Assembly: GCA_004555175.1 (NCBI GenBank)
Contig: SFJE01000016.1
Span: 1 to 43,220 of the forward strand
Direction of reading: 5' to 3'
DNA from: Lentisphaeraceae bacterium
GTDB taxonomy: Bacteria; Verrucomicrobiota; Kiritimatiellia; RFP12; DVOR01
Length of the DNA: 43,220 nt
Shown: in pieces, positions 32,345 through 41,123 of the stretch
How the letters are laid out: the number at the start of each line of letters is the position of its first letter
Position numbering within the stretch: the stretch's first letter is position 1
Made by a program: the position numbers and the translations under genes
The notes under the pieces: generated by a model
What the model was told of the DNA's origin: nothing
What the model saw: the letters and a program-made list of their open reading frames with translations, nothing else
Database searches by the model: none

Positions 32345-33493
32345 TTACTTCTCCGGCAGACTCTGCACCCACTTGCGGTAGGCCGCCGGGGCCGAAGTAT
32401 CCAGTACCAAATAGTATTCCCCCCACAACCGCGCCTCGGGCAAACGCTTCTGCGCGGCCAAAATGCGCATCATCAGGTCCGCCAAGTAACGGTTCTTGCG
32501 CTGGACCACAAGCGCGGGGCGCAGATAGGTGCACGCCACATCATAGCGCTTGAGGTCATAGGCCAACTGCGCGGCCTCCTGGCGCGCCTCCACAGAGCCG
32601 CTGCGCAGCGCCAAGGCCGCATCGTAGGCCTTCAACGCCTGATCGCGATTTGCATTCTGCACGCACATCCGCGCCCACTCCAAAGCCGCTTCGTAATTCG
32701 AGGGATCGGCTTTGACCGCCTTGGCCGCCGCCGATTGCGCTGCCGGCCAACGCTTCTTGGCCTTGGCCTCGCGCGCCGCCTTCAACGCCTCAGCACACGC
32801 CCGCGCATTCCCCGCCGCCGGCGGCACCTGCTGCAAGCGCTCAAGGTTCTGCTCTAGGCGCGTAATCCAATTCTTCGTCTCACGCGCGGGAACCGAGCCC
32901 GCCGGCAACAGCCGATCGGCCATTCGGAAGGCGTCCAATGCCGCCTGACGCAGCAGGAGCGGCTCGCGCACGCACAACTTACCTAAGTTATAAAGCGTGC
33001 CGGCATCCTGCGGCGCTTCGTTCGAGGCCATCAGCAGGAGCGCCAACGCCCCATCCGCGCGCCCCTGATCGGCATAAATCCGCGCCAGACGCGAGGCCAC
33101 GCGCACCCGCACCGCGGGATCCTTCGCCTGCGCCAAGAGCGCGCGATACTGCGCCACCGCCGCCTCCGGCTCCTTCACCTCCTCGGAAATCATCCCCAAC
33201 AACTCCTGGCACCGCTCGGCCTGAGATCCCTCCTTCGCCAGCGCCAAGCCCTTCTCGGCCGCCGCGCGCGCCGCCGCTGTATCCTGCGCAGCCAACGCCG
33301 CCAGCGCCAAGTTTCCGTAAGTGATTGCGCTCTCGCCACTAAGCATCAACAACCGTTCATAGGCCGCAATCGCCTTGGCGTAATGCCCTGCGGCATACGC
33401 CTCCTCCGCCCGCCGTTCCAACACCTCCGGCCGCTCCTGCGAACACCCCGCCAGCAACGCCAAAAAGCAGAACCCAATGCAAATGATCCTCAT
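32345..33493 (-). CDS. TPR-repeat lipoprotein
   Basis: This 382-aa product starts with a lipoprotein signal (FCFLALLAGCSQERPE; the Cys at position 16 would be lipidated). The mature protein is a chain of helical pairs with TPR-like spacing, for example AEEAYAAGHYAKAIAAYERLL, VASRLARIYADQGRADGALALL and ALEWARMCVQNANRDQALKAYD. Such proteins are membrane-anchored scaffolds; the partner is unknown. CTGGAG lies ahead of the ATG at 33493. It is the first gene of the seven-gene operon, driven by an extended -10 at 33528-33536. Confidence 0.85.
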   Translation of the reverse strand: MRIICIGFCFLALLAGCSQERPEVLERRAEEAYAAGHYAKAIAAYERLLMLSGESAITYGNLALAALAAQDTAAARAAAEKGLALAKEGSQAERCQELLGMISEEVKEPEAAVAQYRALLAQAKDPAVRVRVASRLARIYADQGRADGALALLLMASNEAPQDAGTLYNLGKLCVREPLLLRQAALDAFRMADRLLPAGSVPARETKNWITRLEQNLERLQQVPPAAGNARACAEALKAAREAKAKKRWPAAQSAAAKAVKADPSNYEAALEWARMCVQNANRDQALKAYDAALALRSGSVEARQEAAQLAYDLKRYDVACTYLRPALVVQRKNRYLADLMMRILAAQKRLPEARLWGEYYLVLDTSAPAAYRKWVQSLPEK

Positions 33494-33527
33494 AGCAACT
33501 CCAGTCTAAGTGCTCAAAATCCCCTCC

Positions 33528-33536
33528 ATTCTAACA
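33528..33536 (-). promoter_or_regulatory. extended -10 promoter of the seven-gene operon
   Basis: TGTTAGAAT on the reverse strand, with a start site expected near 33521, about 28 nt upstream of the TPR lipoprotein ATG, with CTGGAG between. Confidence 0.5.
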
Positions 33537-33600
33537 TATTCCCCCGCGCTTCGCTCGCCTCTTACCAAGGCCCCAGTTGTAACTTGGGCGGAGGGCGTGT

Positions 33601-33664
33601 GGTACCCCAATTGGGGAATGCGTGGTACCCCAATTGGGGTACTTGCAGTACGGTAATTGGGGTA
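33601..33664. repeat. 23-bp-period repeat of GGTACCCCAATTGGGG
   Basis: The core AATTGGGG recurs at 33609, 33632 and 33655, exactly 23 bp apart. The first two copies contain the perfect 12-bp palindrome CCCCAATTGGGG. The third copy is degenerate on its left side. Confidence 0.85.
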
Positions 33665-33714
33665 CACCCTCACGCTCAGGCGAGAAGAATTCGCGCCTCG
33701 GGCTAGCGCAACAA

Positions 33715-33758
33715 ATAAGTCCACCACTTATCGGCGATAAGTCCCGGACTTATGAGTT
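33715..33758. repeat. two 22-bp palindromic units (ATAAGTCC type)
   Basis: Units at 33715 and 33737 each have ATAAGTCC on one side and a facing CTTAT on the other, with 22-bp spacing. They belong to the same general family as 1-72 and 10559-10650. Confidence 0.7.
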
Positions 33759-33846
33759 CATCCCGCCTCAATCGGAAATTGCGCGCGGGGACAGAGAGAA
33801 TCACCCTCAGGTCCGGGCGCGGCGTGGGCGCGCTGCGCAAAAAGAA

Positions 33847-33875
33847 TTGACCTTTCGCCTGAATAGGGGTATCCT
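33847..33875 (+). promoter_or_regulatory. promoter of the LRR/cohesin surface operon
   Basis: TTGACC at 33847-33852 and TATCCT at 33870-33875 with a 17-bp spacer, a good sigma-70-type match. The start site would be near 33882, giving a leader of about 53 nt that contains GAAGGAG before the ATG at 33935. Confidence 0.65.
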
Positions 33876-33934
33876 AGAGACGAACTTTAAGTTAGGAGTT
33901 CCCCGTATTCCCCTTAGGAGAAGGAGCAATTGTT

Positions 33935-35794
33935 ATGAAACGCCTGCTACTCACCCTCTGCTGCACCCTCGCAACAGCCCTCTTCGCCCTCACCTGGACC
34001 GACCCCGAAACCAACATCACCTGGACCTATACCCTCTCCAACGGCAAAGCCTCCCTCGGCGGTGGCACTGACTCTACCCCCGCCGTCCCTACCTCCTACG
34101 CGGGTTCCCTCACCATCCCCGCCACCCTCGACGGTAGCCCTGTTGTTGCGTTAAACAATTACGCCTTCGATGGCTTTTCCGCGCTGACCTCGATCGTCAT
34201 CCCCTCAAGCGTCACCGTCATCGGATATCGGGCCTTCTACTGCTGTTCCGCACTGACCTCGGTCGTCATTCCCGAGGGTGTCACTTCGATTAAAGGTGAG
34301 GCCTTTGCAGGTTGCAAAAGCGTTAAGACTCTATCCATTGCTGCGACTGTCAAGGAAATGCCCTTAAGTGCCTTTCCCCGCTTTGACTCACTAGAATCTA
34401 TACAAGTGGCCGAAGGTTCACCTCTTTACTGGACGGCAAACAATATTCTTTATAACGCTGGAAAGACGATTCTTTATCGTGCTGCAGCAAAGGGTACCGT
34501 TGGAGAGGTCGTCATCCCCGAAGGCGTCACCACCATCGGGGAGCTGGCCTTCGACTGGTGTTCCGCGCTGACCGCGGTCGTCATTCCCGAGGGTGTCACC
34601 GCCATCGGGGACTCCGCCTTCTACAGCTGTTCCTCGCTGAGGTCGGTGGACATCCCCGAGGGTGTCACCGCCATCGGGAACTACGCCTTCGCCTGGTGTT
34701 CCGCGCTGACTTCGGTGGACATCCCCTCGAGCGTCACCACCATTGGAGACAGGGCCTTCAACTACTGTTACGCGCTGACCTCGATTGTCATCCCCGAGGG
34801 CGTAACCTCCATCGGGGACTTGGCCTTCGAAGACTGTTCCGCGCTGACCTCGGTCGTCATCCCCGAGGGCGTAACCTCCATCGGGGACTTGGCCTTCGCC
34901 CGCTGTTCCTCGCTGACCTCGATCGTCATCCCCTCGAGCGTCACCACCATCGGATACGCCGCCTTCCAAGGCTGTTCCGCGCTGAAGTCGGTGACCTTTC
35001 TGGGGGATGTGCCGGAGGGGTGGGAAAATGTTTATCCATCCGCCGGGAGGAAGATTCACTTCTCACAGGCGTATGCGGGGAAGTGGAACGCGGTGCTGTC
35101 GGCGGCAATAAGAGGGACGCTGGTGGACCTCATCTCTAAGGCGGGGGTAATGGTGTCGGCGGAGATGACGACACCGAAGACGATGCGGGTCACCTACTCA
35201 GTGGAGAGCACGCAGTCGACGGTAAAGGTACGAGCAGTGGCGTGGAAGGATGGGGTGCGGAGCTTTGCGAATATCGTGCCGGTGAAGACGGCAGCCGAGG
35301 GGACGCCAGAGGCGGTGCCGAATGGTGGCGAGGTAGCGACCGGCGTGGCGCACACCTTCCTCTGGCAAGTCTCGGACGATTGGGCGACGGACTTGGACAA
35401 GGTGGCTCTGGAGATCTTGGTGGCGGAGGGAACGCTCTTGCCCCAAGAGAAGATAACCATTCCGGCTTTGGACGACCACCCCGCGATGACCCTTACGCGC
35501 AACAGTCTGGAGCCTTGGCAGCTCTTTGATGCCTTGGTGTGGTGCTACGCCGAGGGGGACGACACGCTGACGGTGACCGATGGCGTGGTGAAGGTGAATG
35601 GAACACAGGTGGCCTCAAAGGCTACGCTCTCCACCTCGAATACCAATGCCACCGCGCTCTTAAACTACCTCTATGGCAAGATGGGTTATCGGGTCTTGGC
35701 GGGGGAGGATTTGGCGTGGGCGCGGGCGGCCACGCGGCTGGAGTTGGCCGATAGCGGCCTTGACCAGGTGTCGGTGAAGATTACGGAGGAGTAA
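33935..35794 (+). CDS. secreted BspA-type leucine-rich repeat (LRR_5) protein
   Basis: The 619-aa product begins with a signal peptide (MKRLLLTLCCTLATALFALT). Residues about 85-355 are a solenoid of roughly ten 23-residue repeats with the consensus ALTSxVIPEGVTxIGxxAFxxCS, the LRR_5 pattern of Bacteroidales/Treponema BspA proteins, which bind host or matrix proteins. The C-terminal 250 residues form a beta-rich region of unknown type. At DNA level 34787-34829 and 34856-34898 are 43 identical bases, 69 bp apart, so repeats have duplicated recently. The ATG at 33935 follows GAAGGAG. It is first of three surface genes; the next starts 4 nt later. Confidence 0.88.
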   Translation: MKRLLLTLCCTLATALFALTWTDPETNITWTYTLSNGKASLGGGTDSTPAVPTSYAGSLTIPATLDGSPVVALNNYAFDGFSALTSIVIPSSVTVIGYRAFYCCSALTSVVIPEGVTSIKGEAFAGCKSVKTLSIAATVKEMPLSAFPRFDSLESIQVAEGSPLYWTANNILYNAGKTILYRAAAKGTVGEVVIPEGVTTIGELAFDWCSALTAVVIPEGVTAIGDSAFYSCSSLRSVDIPEGVTAIGNYAFAWCSALTSVDIPSSVTTIGDRAFNYCYALTSIVIPEGVTSIGDLAFEDCSALTSVVIPEGVTSIGDLAFARCSSLTSIVIPSSVTTIGYAAFQGCSALKSVTFLGDVPEGWENVYPSAGRKIHFSQAYAGKWNAVLSAAIRGTLVDLISKAGVMVSAEMTTPKTMRVTYSVESTQSTVKVRAVAWKDGVRSFANIVPVKTAAEGTPEAVPNGGEVATGVAHTFLWQVSDDWATDLDKVALEILVAEGTLLPQEKITIPALDDHPAMTLTRNSLEPWQLFDALVWCYAEGDDTLTVTDGVVKVNGTQVASKATLSTSNTNATALLNYLYGKMGYRVLAGEDLAWARAATRLELADSGLDQVSVKITEE

Positions 35795-35798
35795 AGCG

Positions 35799-38700
35799 AT
35801 GAAGCGGGCGCACAGAAAAGCGCCGTGGCTTCTGCTTGGGCTCCTGGGATGGGCGCTCGGCGCCTCCGCTGCGGAGGTCACGGTTCAACAGGTCGACTCG
35901 CTAGGGAACACCCTGGCGGAGGCGGCCTATGCGTCGACGGACGAGGCGTTTACCTCGGTCTCGGCACCGACGAAAGCGGGTTACCGCTTTGCCTACTGGA
36001 CGATTAGCCCGGCGCTGGCCACCTTCGTCAATCGCGATGGGTGGGGGCGGGCCTTGGACGCGATCTCCTTCATCCCCAAGGATAGTGAGACCACGCTGAC
36101 TGCGGTCTACCTACCCACCTCGACAGACGAGGACAACGATGGGATGGCCGACGGCGAAGAGCTCTATTGGTATGGCTCGCTGGACTACGGCCCGGAGAGC
36201 GACACCGATGGCGATGGTTACACCTTTGCCCAGGAATTGCAGTTCGGCCTCAATCCCCTCTTTCCCGATGGCCTCACCTTAGGCGGCATCGCCTGGGGCG
36301 ACAGCGCCCAGCTGCTCTACAACCCGAACGAATACGTCCCCTACACCCTGCGCTCCGAGCCGGAGGGCGAGCTCTTCGCCACGCAGCAGCACTACGTCTC
36401 GCCCGGCACCGAGGTGACCACCGAGGCCTATTCCCCCCTCGCGACGACCTTCGCCTACTGGACGGTGGATGGCGTGCGCCAGCAGGATGGCTTTGGACGC
36501 GCCCTCGATGCCACCACCTTCACCATGGGCTTCGAGGCGCGGGAGATCGTGGCCCACTGTGTTAGCGACGAAAACGAACGCCTGATGACCTACTGGATCG
36601 GCCGCGTGGTCGCCCCCGAGGAGGATACCGATGGCGATGGCTACACCTTCGCCCAGGAGTTGCAGTTCGGCCTGAATCCCCTCTTCAAGGATAGTCTCAC
36701 CCTCGGCGGCATCACCTGGGGCGATAGCGATACCTTTATCTATAACCCCAACAGCTACTCGCCCTACACCATCCAGGCCGACCCCGAGGGCACCTTCGAG
36801 GTGCAGTCCGGCTACCTCCGCCCGGACGAAACCCTCGCCACCGCCTCCTTCGCCAAGGATCCCGCCTTCGCCTACTGGGACCTCAACGGCGCGCGTCAGG
36901 CCGATGGCTATGGACGCGCCCTCGATAGCCTGACCTTGGTCGGCACCGGGGCCATTGACGATGCGCAGGTGGCCACCGCCCACTTCCTCCCCGAAGCGGC
37001 CGACGCCGAAGCCCGCGCAATCGCCTATTGGTATGGTCCCCGGAACGACCTCTCTTGGGCGAGCGACACCGATGGCGATGGCTATACCCTGGCCCAGGAA
37101 CTGCAGTTCGGCCTCAACCCCCTCTTCCCCGACGCGCTCACCTTGGGCGGCATCGTCTGGCAGGACTCCGCCGCCCTGGAAACCAACCTCCAGCCCTTTG
37201 ACATGGCCGCCAAAGCCCTCATCGAGGGCGAGCTGACTGACCTCTTTGCGGTGGCCGACGCCCTCAATGGCGGCTTCACCGGCGGGCAAAACTTCGGCGG
37301 GGCCGTCTCCCCGGCGGTCTTTGACGCGCAGGGCGACGGCCTCTTCGACTTCCTGGTCTATGCCAACGGCACCCTCACGCTCTACCGCAACATCGGCCAA
37401 GTCGGCGCGCCGGACTTCGCGATCACGGAAAACGCCTATCCCGTTCTCGCCGAGCACCTCGCTACGATGACGCGGCCGCTCCTCTGCGGCGGCACCACCG
37501 AAGGCGGCGCCGAGATTCGCTTCTGCGAAGATGGCGGGGCCATCTTCGCCTACACCTGCGCCACCGCGGCCATCACCGAGCTCGGCCTCACCGGCTGGCC
37601 CGTCTGGTCCGCGGCCGATGGCTGGGGCACCTTCGATGGCACCACCCTCACCCTCGGCGCGGAAGCCCTCGCCTGCGACAGCGCGCCTACCTCCGTGACC
37701 GCCGCCGCCCTGTTGGAGGTGACCGGCGATGATACGGCAGACCTCCTGGTGGCCGATACCGAAGGGCGCATCAGCCTCTACGAGCGCTCGGCCACTGGCC
37801 TCACCCTCAAGCATCGCGTCTGGGGCGGCACCTATGTGGGCTTCGCTCAAGGCCTCACCCTCGCGCCGGTCGATTGGGAAGGCGATGGGGATGGCGATAT
37901 GCTCGCCGGCACCGCCGAGGGGCACCTCTTGCTCCTGACCGATCCCGGTGTCGGACGGCCCACCAACCTCAAGGCCACCGCCGGCTACGACAACGTCCTC
38001 TTGGCTTGGGACCCGAATGCCCAGTCGCGCGTCTGCGGCTACAATGTCTACCGTGCCGAGGCCGCTCAGGAGACCTTCGCGCAGCTGGCCGAAGCGCTCC
38101 TCCCCCGTTACCGCGACTTCCCGCCCTCCACCGACACCTGGCGCTACCGCGTCACGACCCTCTCGCGCCTCTGGAGGGCCGGCAACTCCACGCCCGAGAC
38201 CTTCGAGAGCGCCCCCTCCGAGGCCCTCTCCGTCACTCTGGGTGCCGTCACCCTCGCCCTCCCCGGTGGCGAAGGCTTCCTGGGACAGGAGATTGAGGCC
38301 GTGATCTCGATTGATAACGCGGCCGGCCTCGGTGCCAGCGGCCTCTCCCTTACGGTGACCTACGACCCCACAGCCCTCGCGCCCGCCGGCTACACCTGCT
38401 CGGCCCTCTCGCAGGGGCTGGCCCTCACCGAAACGCACACCGAGGGCACCTGGTGCCTGGCAGCCACCGGCGGCACGCTCACCCCGGGTAGCGGCGAACT
38501 CTTCCGCTTGCGCTTCCAGGTGGTGGCCGAGGCACCGGGCGAGACGCTCCTAACCCTCTTCGAGGCCACCCTCTCCTCCGCCCAAGGGCAGCGCGTTACC
38601 GTCAACCTCCCCGAGGCCCCCGCCACCTTCACCCTCTCCAAGCAAGCCGACCCCGTCACCGTGGTGCTCGCCGCGCAGGATGCCGTGGCCGAGGATGGCC

Positions 38701-39683
38701 GCCTCACCTTCACCGTCACAGCAACGCCCGATGGGGCGCTCAACTGGGAATCCTTTACCGTTACGCCAGTCTACGACAGCACCCTCCTGTCCCTGGAAGA
38801 GGCGTACTCGCCAGTCGAGGCAACCGCAGGCTCCTACACCTTCTCCCTCACCCCGGCCGGCACCGCCGCGCGTTCGGTGGAGGTCACCTTTATCGGCACC
38901 GCCTATGACGCCAACGGCGAGGCCGCGCGCGTCGAGAGCGTGACCTGCCGCGTCCTCATTCCCAGCCCGGATGACAAGGAGGACGGCGAAGCGGAAGGGC
39001 AGAACCGCCCCGGCTGGCGGCCTATCGTCTCCCTCAACGCCTACCCCAAGGCTGCCCAGCCCGGCGAGAATGCCTACACCGTCACCGAGGGCGGCGAAGT
39101 CACCCTCGCCGTGCGCATCTGGCGCCTCGGCCGGCTCGACTGGTCTTCGCTGGAGATCACGCCACGCTTCGACCCCTCCGAGCTCGAGCTCCTCTCCACG
39201 GGCAACGAGGCCCTCGGCGATGCCCTCTCGGCACGGGAGCGGACCTTTACCTTCCGCGTTCTGGCCCCCGCCGGCTGGCACCGTAACCTCGCCCTGCGCT
39301 TCACGGGCACCGCGCGCGGCACCAACGGCACCACGGCCATCGTCTGGCCCACCCTCGTTGTCCTCCATGTGGCCGAACGGCCGCACCCGGATGTGGTCAA
39401 GCCCTGGACCTCGGGCGACTGCGATGGCGATGGCCGCCTCTCCGGGCGCGATTACCAGGTGGCCTTCGAGACCGTCAAGCGCTACCACCCCCATGGCGGC
39501 GGCAAAAAGGCCCCGCAGCACACCGAGGAGGCCTGGCGCGTCCACCGCTCAATCTGCCAAGCCATCGGCAAACCGCCGGAAGCCGACCTTGAACTCGCCG
39601 ATGTCACCAACTCCTACAAGAAGTTCCTCTGGGAGCGTGGTGTCACCGATACTAACATGGGCAACCCGGGAGGCAACAAATGA
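35799..39683 (+). CDS. large modular secreted protein with EF-hand loops, FN3, cohesin-like and dockerin-like domains
   Basis: This 1294-aa protein has a signal peptide (LLLGLLGWALGASA). Residues 25-460 hold three modules, each with a Listeria-Bacteroides-type repeat (GYRFAYWT...) and an EF-hand loop DTDGDGYTxAQELQFGLNPLF; an extra loop DEDNDGMADGEE lies near 109. A region with GDGLFDFLVYANGTLTLYRN (FG-GAP/VCBS-like) follows. Then an FN3-like domain (about 722-810, LKATAGYDNVLLAWDP), a cohesin-like beta-domain (about 815-940, LSLTVTYDPTALAP), two more beta-domains, and a dockerin-like end with the canonical loop DCDGDGRLSGRD at about 1207. The second dockerin half is degenerate. GGAGGAG precedes the ATG, and its TGA overlaps the next ATG. 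Confidence 0.8.
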   Translation: MKRAHRKAPWLLLGLLGWALGASAAEVTVQQVDSLGNTLAEAAYASTDEAFTSVSAPTKAGYRFAYWTISPALATFVNRDGWGRALDAISFIPKDSETTLTAVYLPTSTDEDNDGMADGEELYWYGSLDYGPESDTDGDGYTFAQELQFGLNPLFPDGLTLGGIAWGDSAQLLYNPNEYVPYTLRSEPEGELFATQQHYVSPGTEVTTEAYSPLATTFAYWTVDGVRQQDGFGRALDATTFTMGFEAREIVAHCVSDENERLMTYWIGRVVAPEEDTDGDGYTFAQELQFGLNPLFKDSLTLGGITWGDSDTFIYNPNSYSPYTIQADPEGTFEVQSGYLRPDETLATASFAKDPAFAYWDLNGARQADGYGRALDSLTLVGTGAIDDAQVATAHFLPEAADAEARAIAYWYGPRNDLSWASDTDGDGYTLAQELQFGLNPLFPDALTLGGIVWQDSAALETNLQPFDMAAKALIEGELTDLFAVADALNGGFTGGQNFGGAVSPAVFDAQGDGLFDFLVYANGTLTLYRNIGQVGAPDFAITENAYPVLAEHLATMTRPLLCGGTTEGGAEIRFCEDGGAIFAYTCATAAITELGLTGWPVWSAADGWGTFDGTTLTLGAEALACDSAPTSVTAAALLEVTGDDTADLLVADTEGRISLYERSATGLTLKHRVWGGTYVGFAQGLTLAPVDWEGDGDGDMLAGTAEGHLLLLTDPGVGRPTNLKATAGYDNVLLAWDPNAQSRVCGYNVYRAEAAQETFAQLAEALLPRYRDFPPSTDTWRYRVTTLSRLWRAGNSTPETFESAPSEALSVTLGAVTLALPGGEGFLGQEIEAVISIDNAAGLGASGLSLTVTYDPTALAPAGYTCSALSQGLALTETHTEGTWCLAATGGTLTPGSGELFRLRFQVVAEAPGETLLTLFEATLSSAQGQRVTVNLPEAPATFTLSKQADPVTVVLAAQDAVAEDGRLTFTVTATPDGALNWESFTVTPVYDSTLLSLEEAYSPVEATAGSYTFSLTPAGTAARSVEVTFIGTAYDANGEAARVESVTCRVLIPSPDDKEDGEAEGQNRPGWRPIVSLNAYPKAAQPGENAYTVTEGGEVTLAVRIWRLGRLDWSSLEITPRFDPSELELLSTGNEALGDALSARERTFTFRVLAPAGWHRNLALRFTGTARGTNGTTAIVWPTLVVLHVAERPHPDVVKPWTSGDCDGDGRLSGRDYQVAFETVKRYHPHGGGKKAPQHTEEAWRVHRSICQAIGKPPEADLELADVTNSYKKFLWERGVTDTNMGNPGGNK

Positions 39684-41002
39684 ACAAGCACCTCGCACGG
39701 CTCTGCGCTGCGGCCGCGCTGATCACCGCACCCCTCTCCGCGCGCGAAGTGAGCCTAGGGCAAGTGGTCTGCAACCCCGGCGCGGCCATCACCATTCCCG
39801 TCTCGCTCGACGAAGCGCAGGGGCTGGCCGTGGCCACGGTGGGGGTGAACTACGACCCTGAACTCCTCCTCCTCCAGCGCGTCGAGCAAGGAACGCTCAA
39901 AGATCGCTTTTCCTTCGACTTCACTGTCACCGAGGAGCCCGGCTATGTGGGGCTGCTCTCCGTGGCCCCCGGCAACATTGCCCAATCCGGCGGCGGCACC
40001 CTGGCCAAACTCCACTTCTTGGTCCGTCCGGGCAGCGCAGCGATGGTCGCCCCCCTCGCCTTGGCCGATGTCCGCCTCCGCGAAGAGACCATGACGGCCG
40101 ACCTCGCCCTCGCCGAGGCCACCATCCCCACCGCCGGCCTTGTCCGTCCCTTGGACCCCTCGGCCGACTGCGCCGAGCGCCTCGGCGAAGGCACGCTCAC
40201 CGTTGCCCCCAGCACCACCCTGCGCGCGCTAACCCTCCGCACGGGCGACAGCCTTTGCGCGGCCGACGACCAGACCCCCATCGTCGTCACCTACGCGTTG
40301 ACCGCCGAGGGCACCATCACCGTCCTGCCTCCCGAACGCGGTTGGGCCGGCGGCTCCTACGCCCTGCTCACGGCCCCGACGGCCGACCTCTCCCTCGCCG
40401 TGGCCTCCGCCCCCGAAGGCGCCACCCTCTCCACCGAGACTGACGCAACCACCGGGCTCACCACCTACCGCCTGGCCACCAACACCGCCGAAGGCCCCAC
40501 CGTCTCCGCCGGTGAAGTTGACCTCTCCGAAGCCGACGCCCAAGGCATTCGCGACCTGCTCTCGGGCGTGCTCGAGGCCGAGAGCGGCATCACCGCGATT
40601 GTCGCCCAGGGCCCCCAAGAAGCCATCGAGCTGGCTATCGACCTCGGCCTCGAGCCCGAGGTCACCCGCGAGGGCTCCACCCTCACCGCCGCCTTCGCCC
40701 TGCCCACCCTCACCGTGACCGCCTTTGAGCCCGAAACCGGCACCATCACCGTCTGCGTCACCCCTGGAAAGGGCACTCTCTCCGCCACCACGCCAAACGT
40801 AACCACCCTCAAAGGCATCCTGCACCTGCGCGGCACAAACACCCTCGGCGGAACCTGGGAAACCCTGCCGGATATTGAGCTCGATGTCTCGGCCTATCAA
40901 TCAAACCCCGGCGAAATCACCCTCACCGCCCAACTCGGCTCCCACACCTTCCTCAAAGTCACCGCCGGCCGCGTCTCCGCCGAAGCCTCCCCCACCCCCT
41001 AA
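39680..41002 (+). CDS. secreted cohesin-like domain protein
   Basis: This 440-aa product has a signal peptide (LARLCAAAALITAPLSA) and a first domain (about 25-155) with the cohesin pattern: strand VSLGQVVCNPGAAITIPVSL, AVATVGVNYDPELLLL, SFDFTVTEEPGYVGLLS and GGGTLAKLHFLV. Cohesins bind dockerins; the upstream gene carries a dockerin-like end, so the two could associate. The remaining 280 residues are Thr/Glu/Ala-rich beta structure ending in TFLKVTAGRVSAEASPTP, with no sorting signal that I recognise. The ATG overlaps the upstream TGA (ATGA), so the genes are coupled. Binding is inferred. Confidence 0.75.
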   Translation: MNKHLARLCAAAALITAPLSAREVSLGQVVCNPGAAITIPVSLDEAQGLAVATVGVNYDPELLLLQRVEQGTLKDRFSFDFTVTEEPGYVGLLSVAPGNIAQSGGGTLAKLHFLVRPGSAAMVAPLALADVRLREETMTADLALAEATIPTAGLVRPLDPSADCAERLGEGTLTVAPSTTLRALTLRTGDSLCAADDQTPIVVTYALTAEGTITVLPPERGWAGGSYALLTAPTADLSLAVASAPEGATLSTETDATTGLTTYRLATNTAEGPTVSAGEVDLSEADAQGIRDLLSGVLEAESGITAIVAQGPQEAIELAIDLGLEPEVTREGSTLTAAFALPTLTVTAFEPETGTITVCVTPGKGTLSATTPNVTTLKGILHLRGTNTLGGTWETLPDIELDVSAYQSNPGEITLTAQLGSHTFLKVTAGRVSAEASPTP

Positions 41003-41043
41003 GCGGCCCCTTTCGCCGCGGGGGTTGGGGCTGCTGTTTTCGG

Positions 41044-41072
41044 TTGCCGTAGGGGGGCGAGTGCTCTATAAT
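41044..41072 (+). promoter_or_regulatory. promoter of flavodoxin-like gene
   Basis: TTGCCG at 41044-41049 and TATAAT at 41067-41072, spacer 17 bp. The start site would be near 41079, with AAAGGA at 41112-41117 ahead of the ATG at 41124. Confidence 0.7.
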
Positions 41073-41123
41073 AAGAGGCGTTGGGCGCGTTTGAGGCCCA
41101 AAAGTTGGTTGAAAGGACAAGCA

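Larger units (their letters stand above)
33537..33846. other. non-coding repeat island between divergent operons
   Basis: About 300 bp without a credible gene, between divergently transcribed operons. It holds the GGTACCCCAATTGGGG array (33601-33664) and an ATAAGTCC...CTTAT pair (33715-33758). A related degenerate palindrome (CCCAGTTGTAACTTGGG) lies at about 33572-33588. Confidence 0.7.

Noticed and set aside
36279..38438. 719-aa open frame on the reverse strand
   Set aside because: It is an antisense shadow of the 1294-aa surface protein with Gly/Glu-biased composition, no ribosome-binding site and no recognisable motif.
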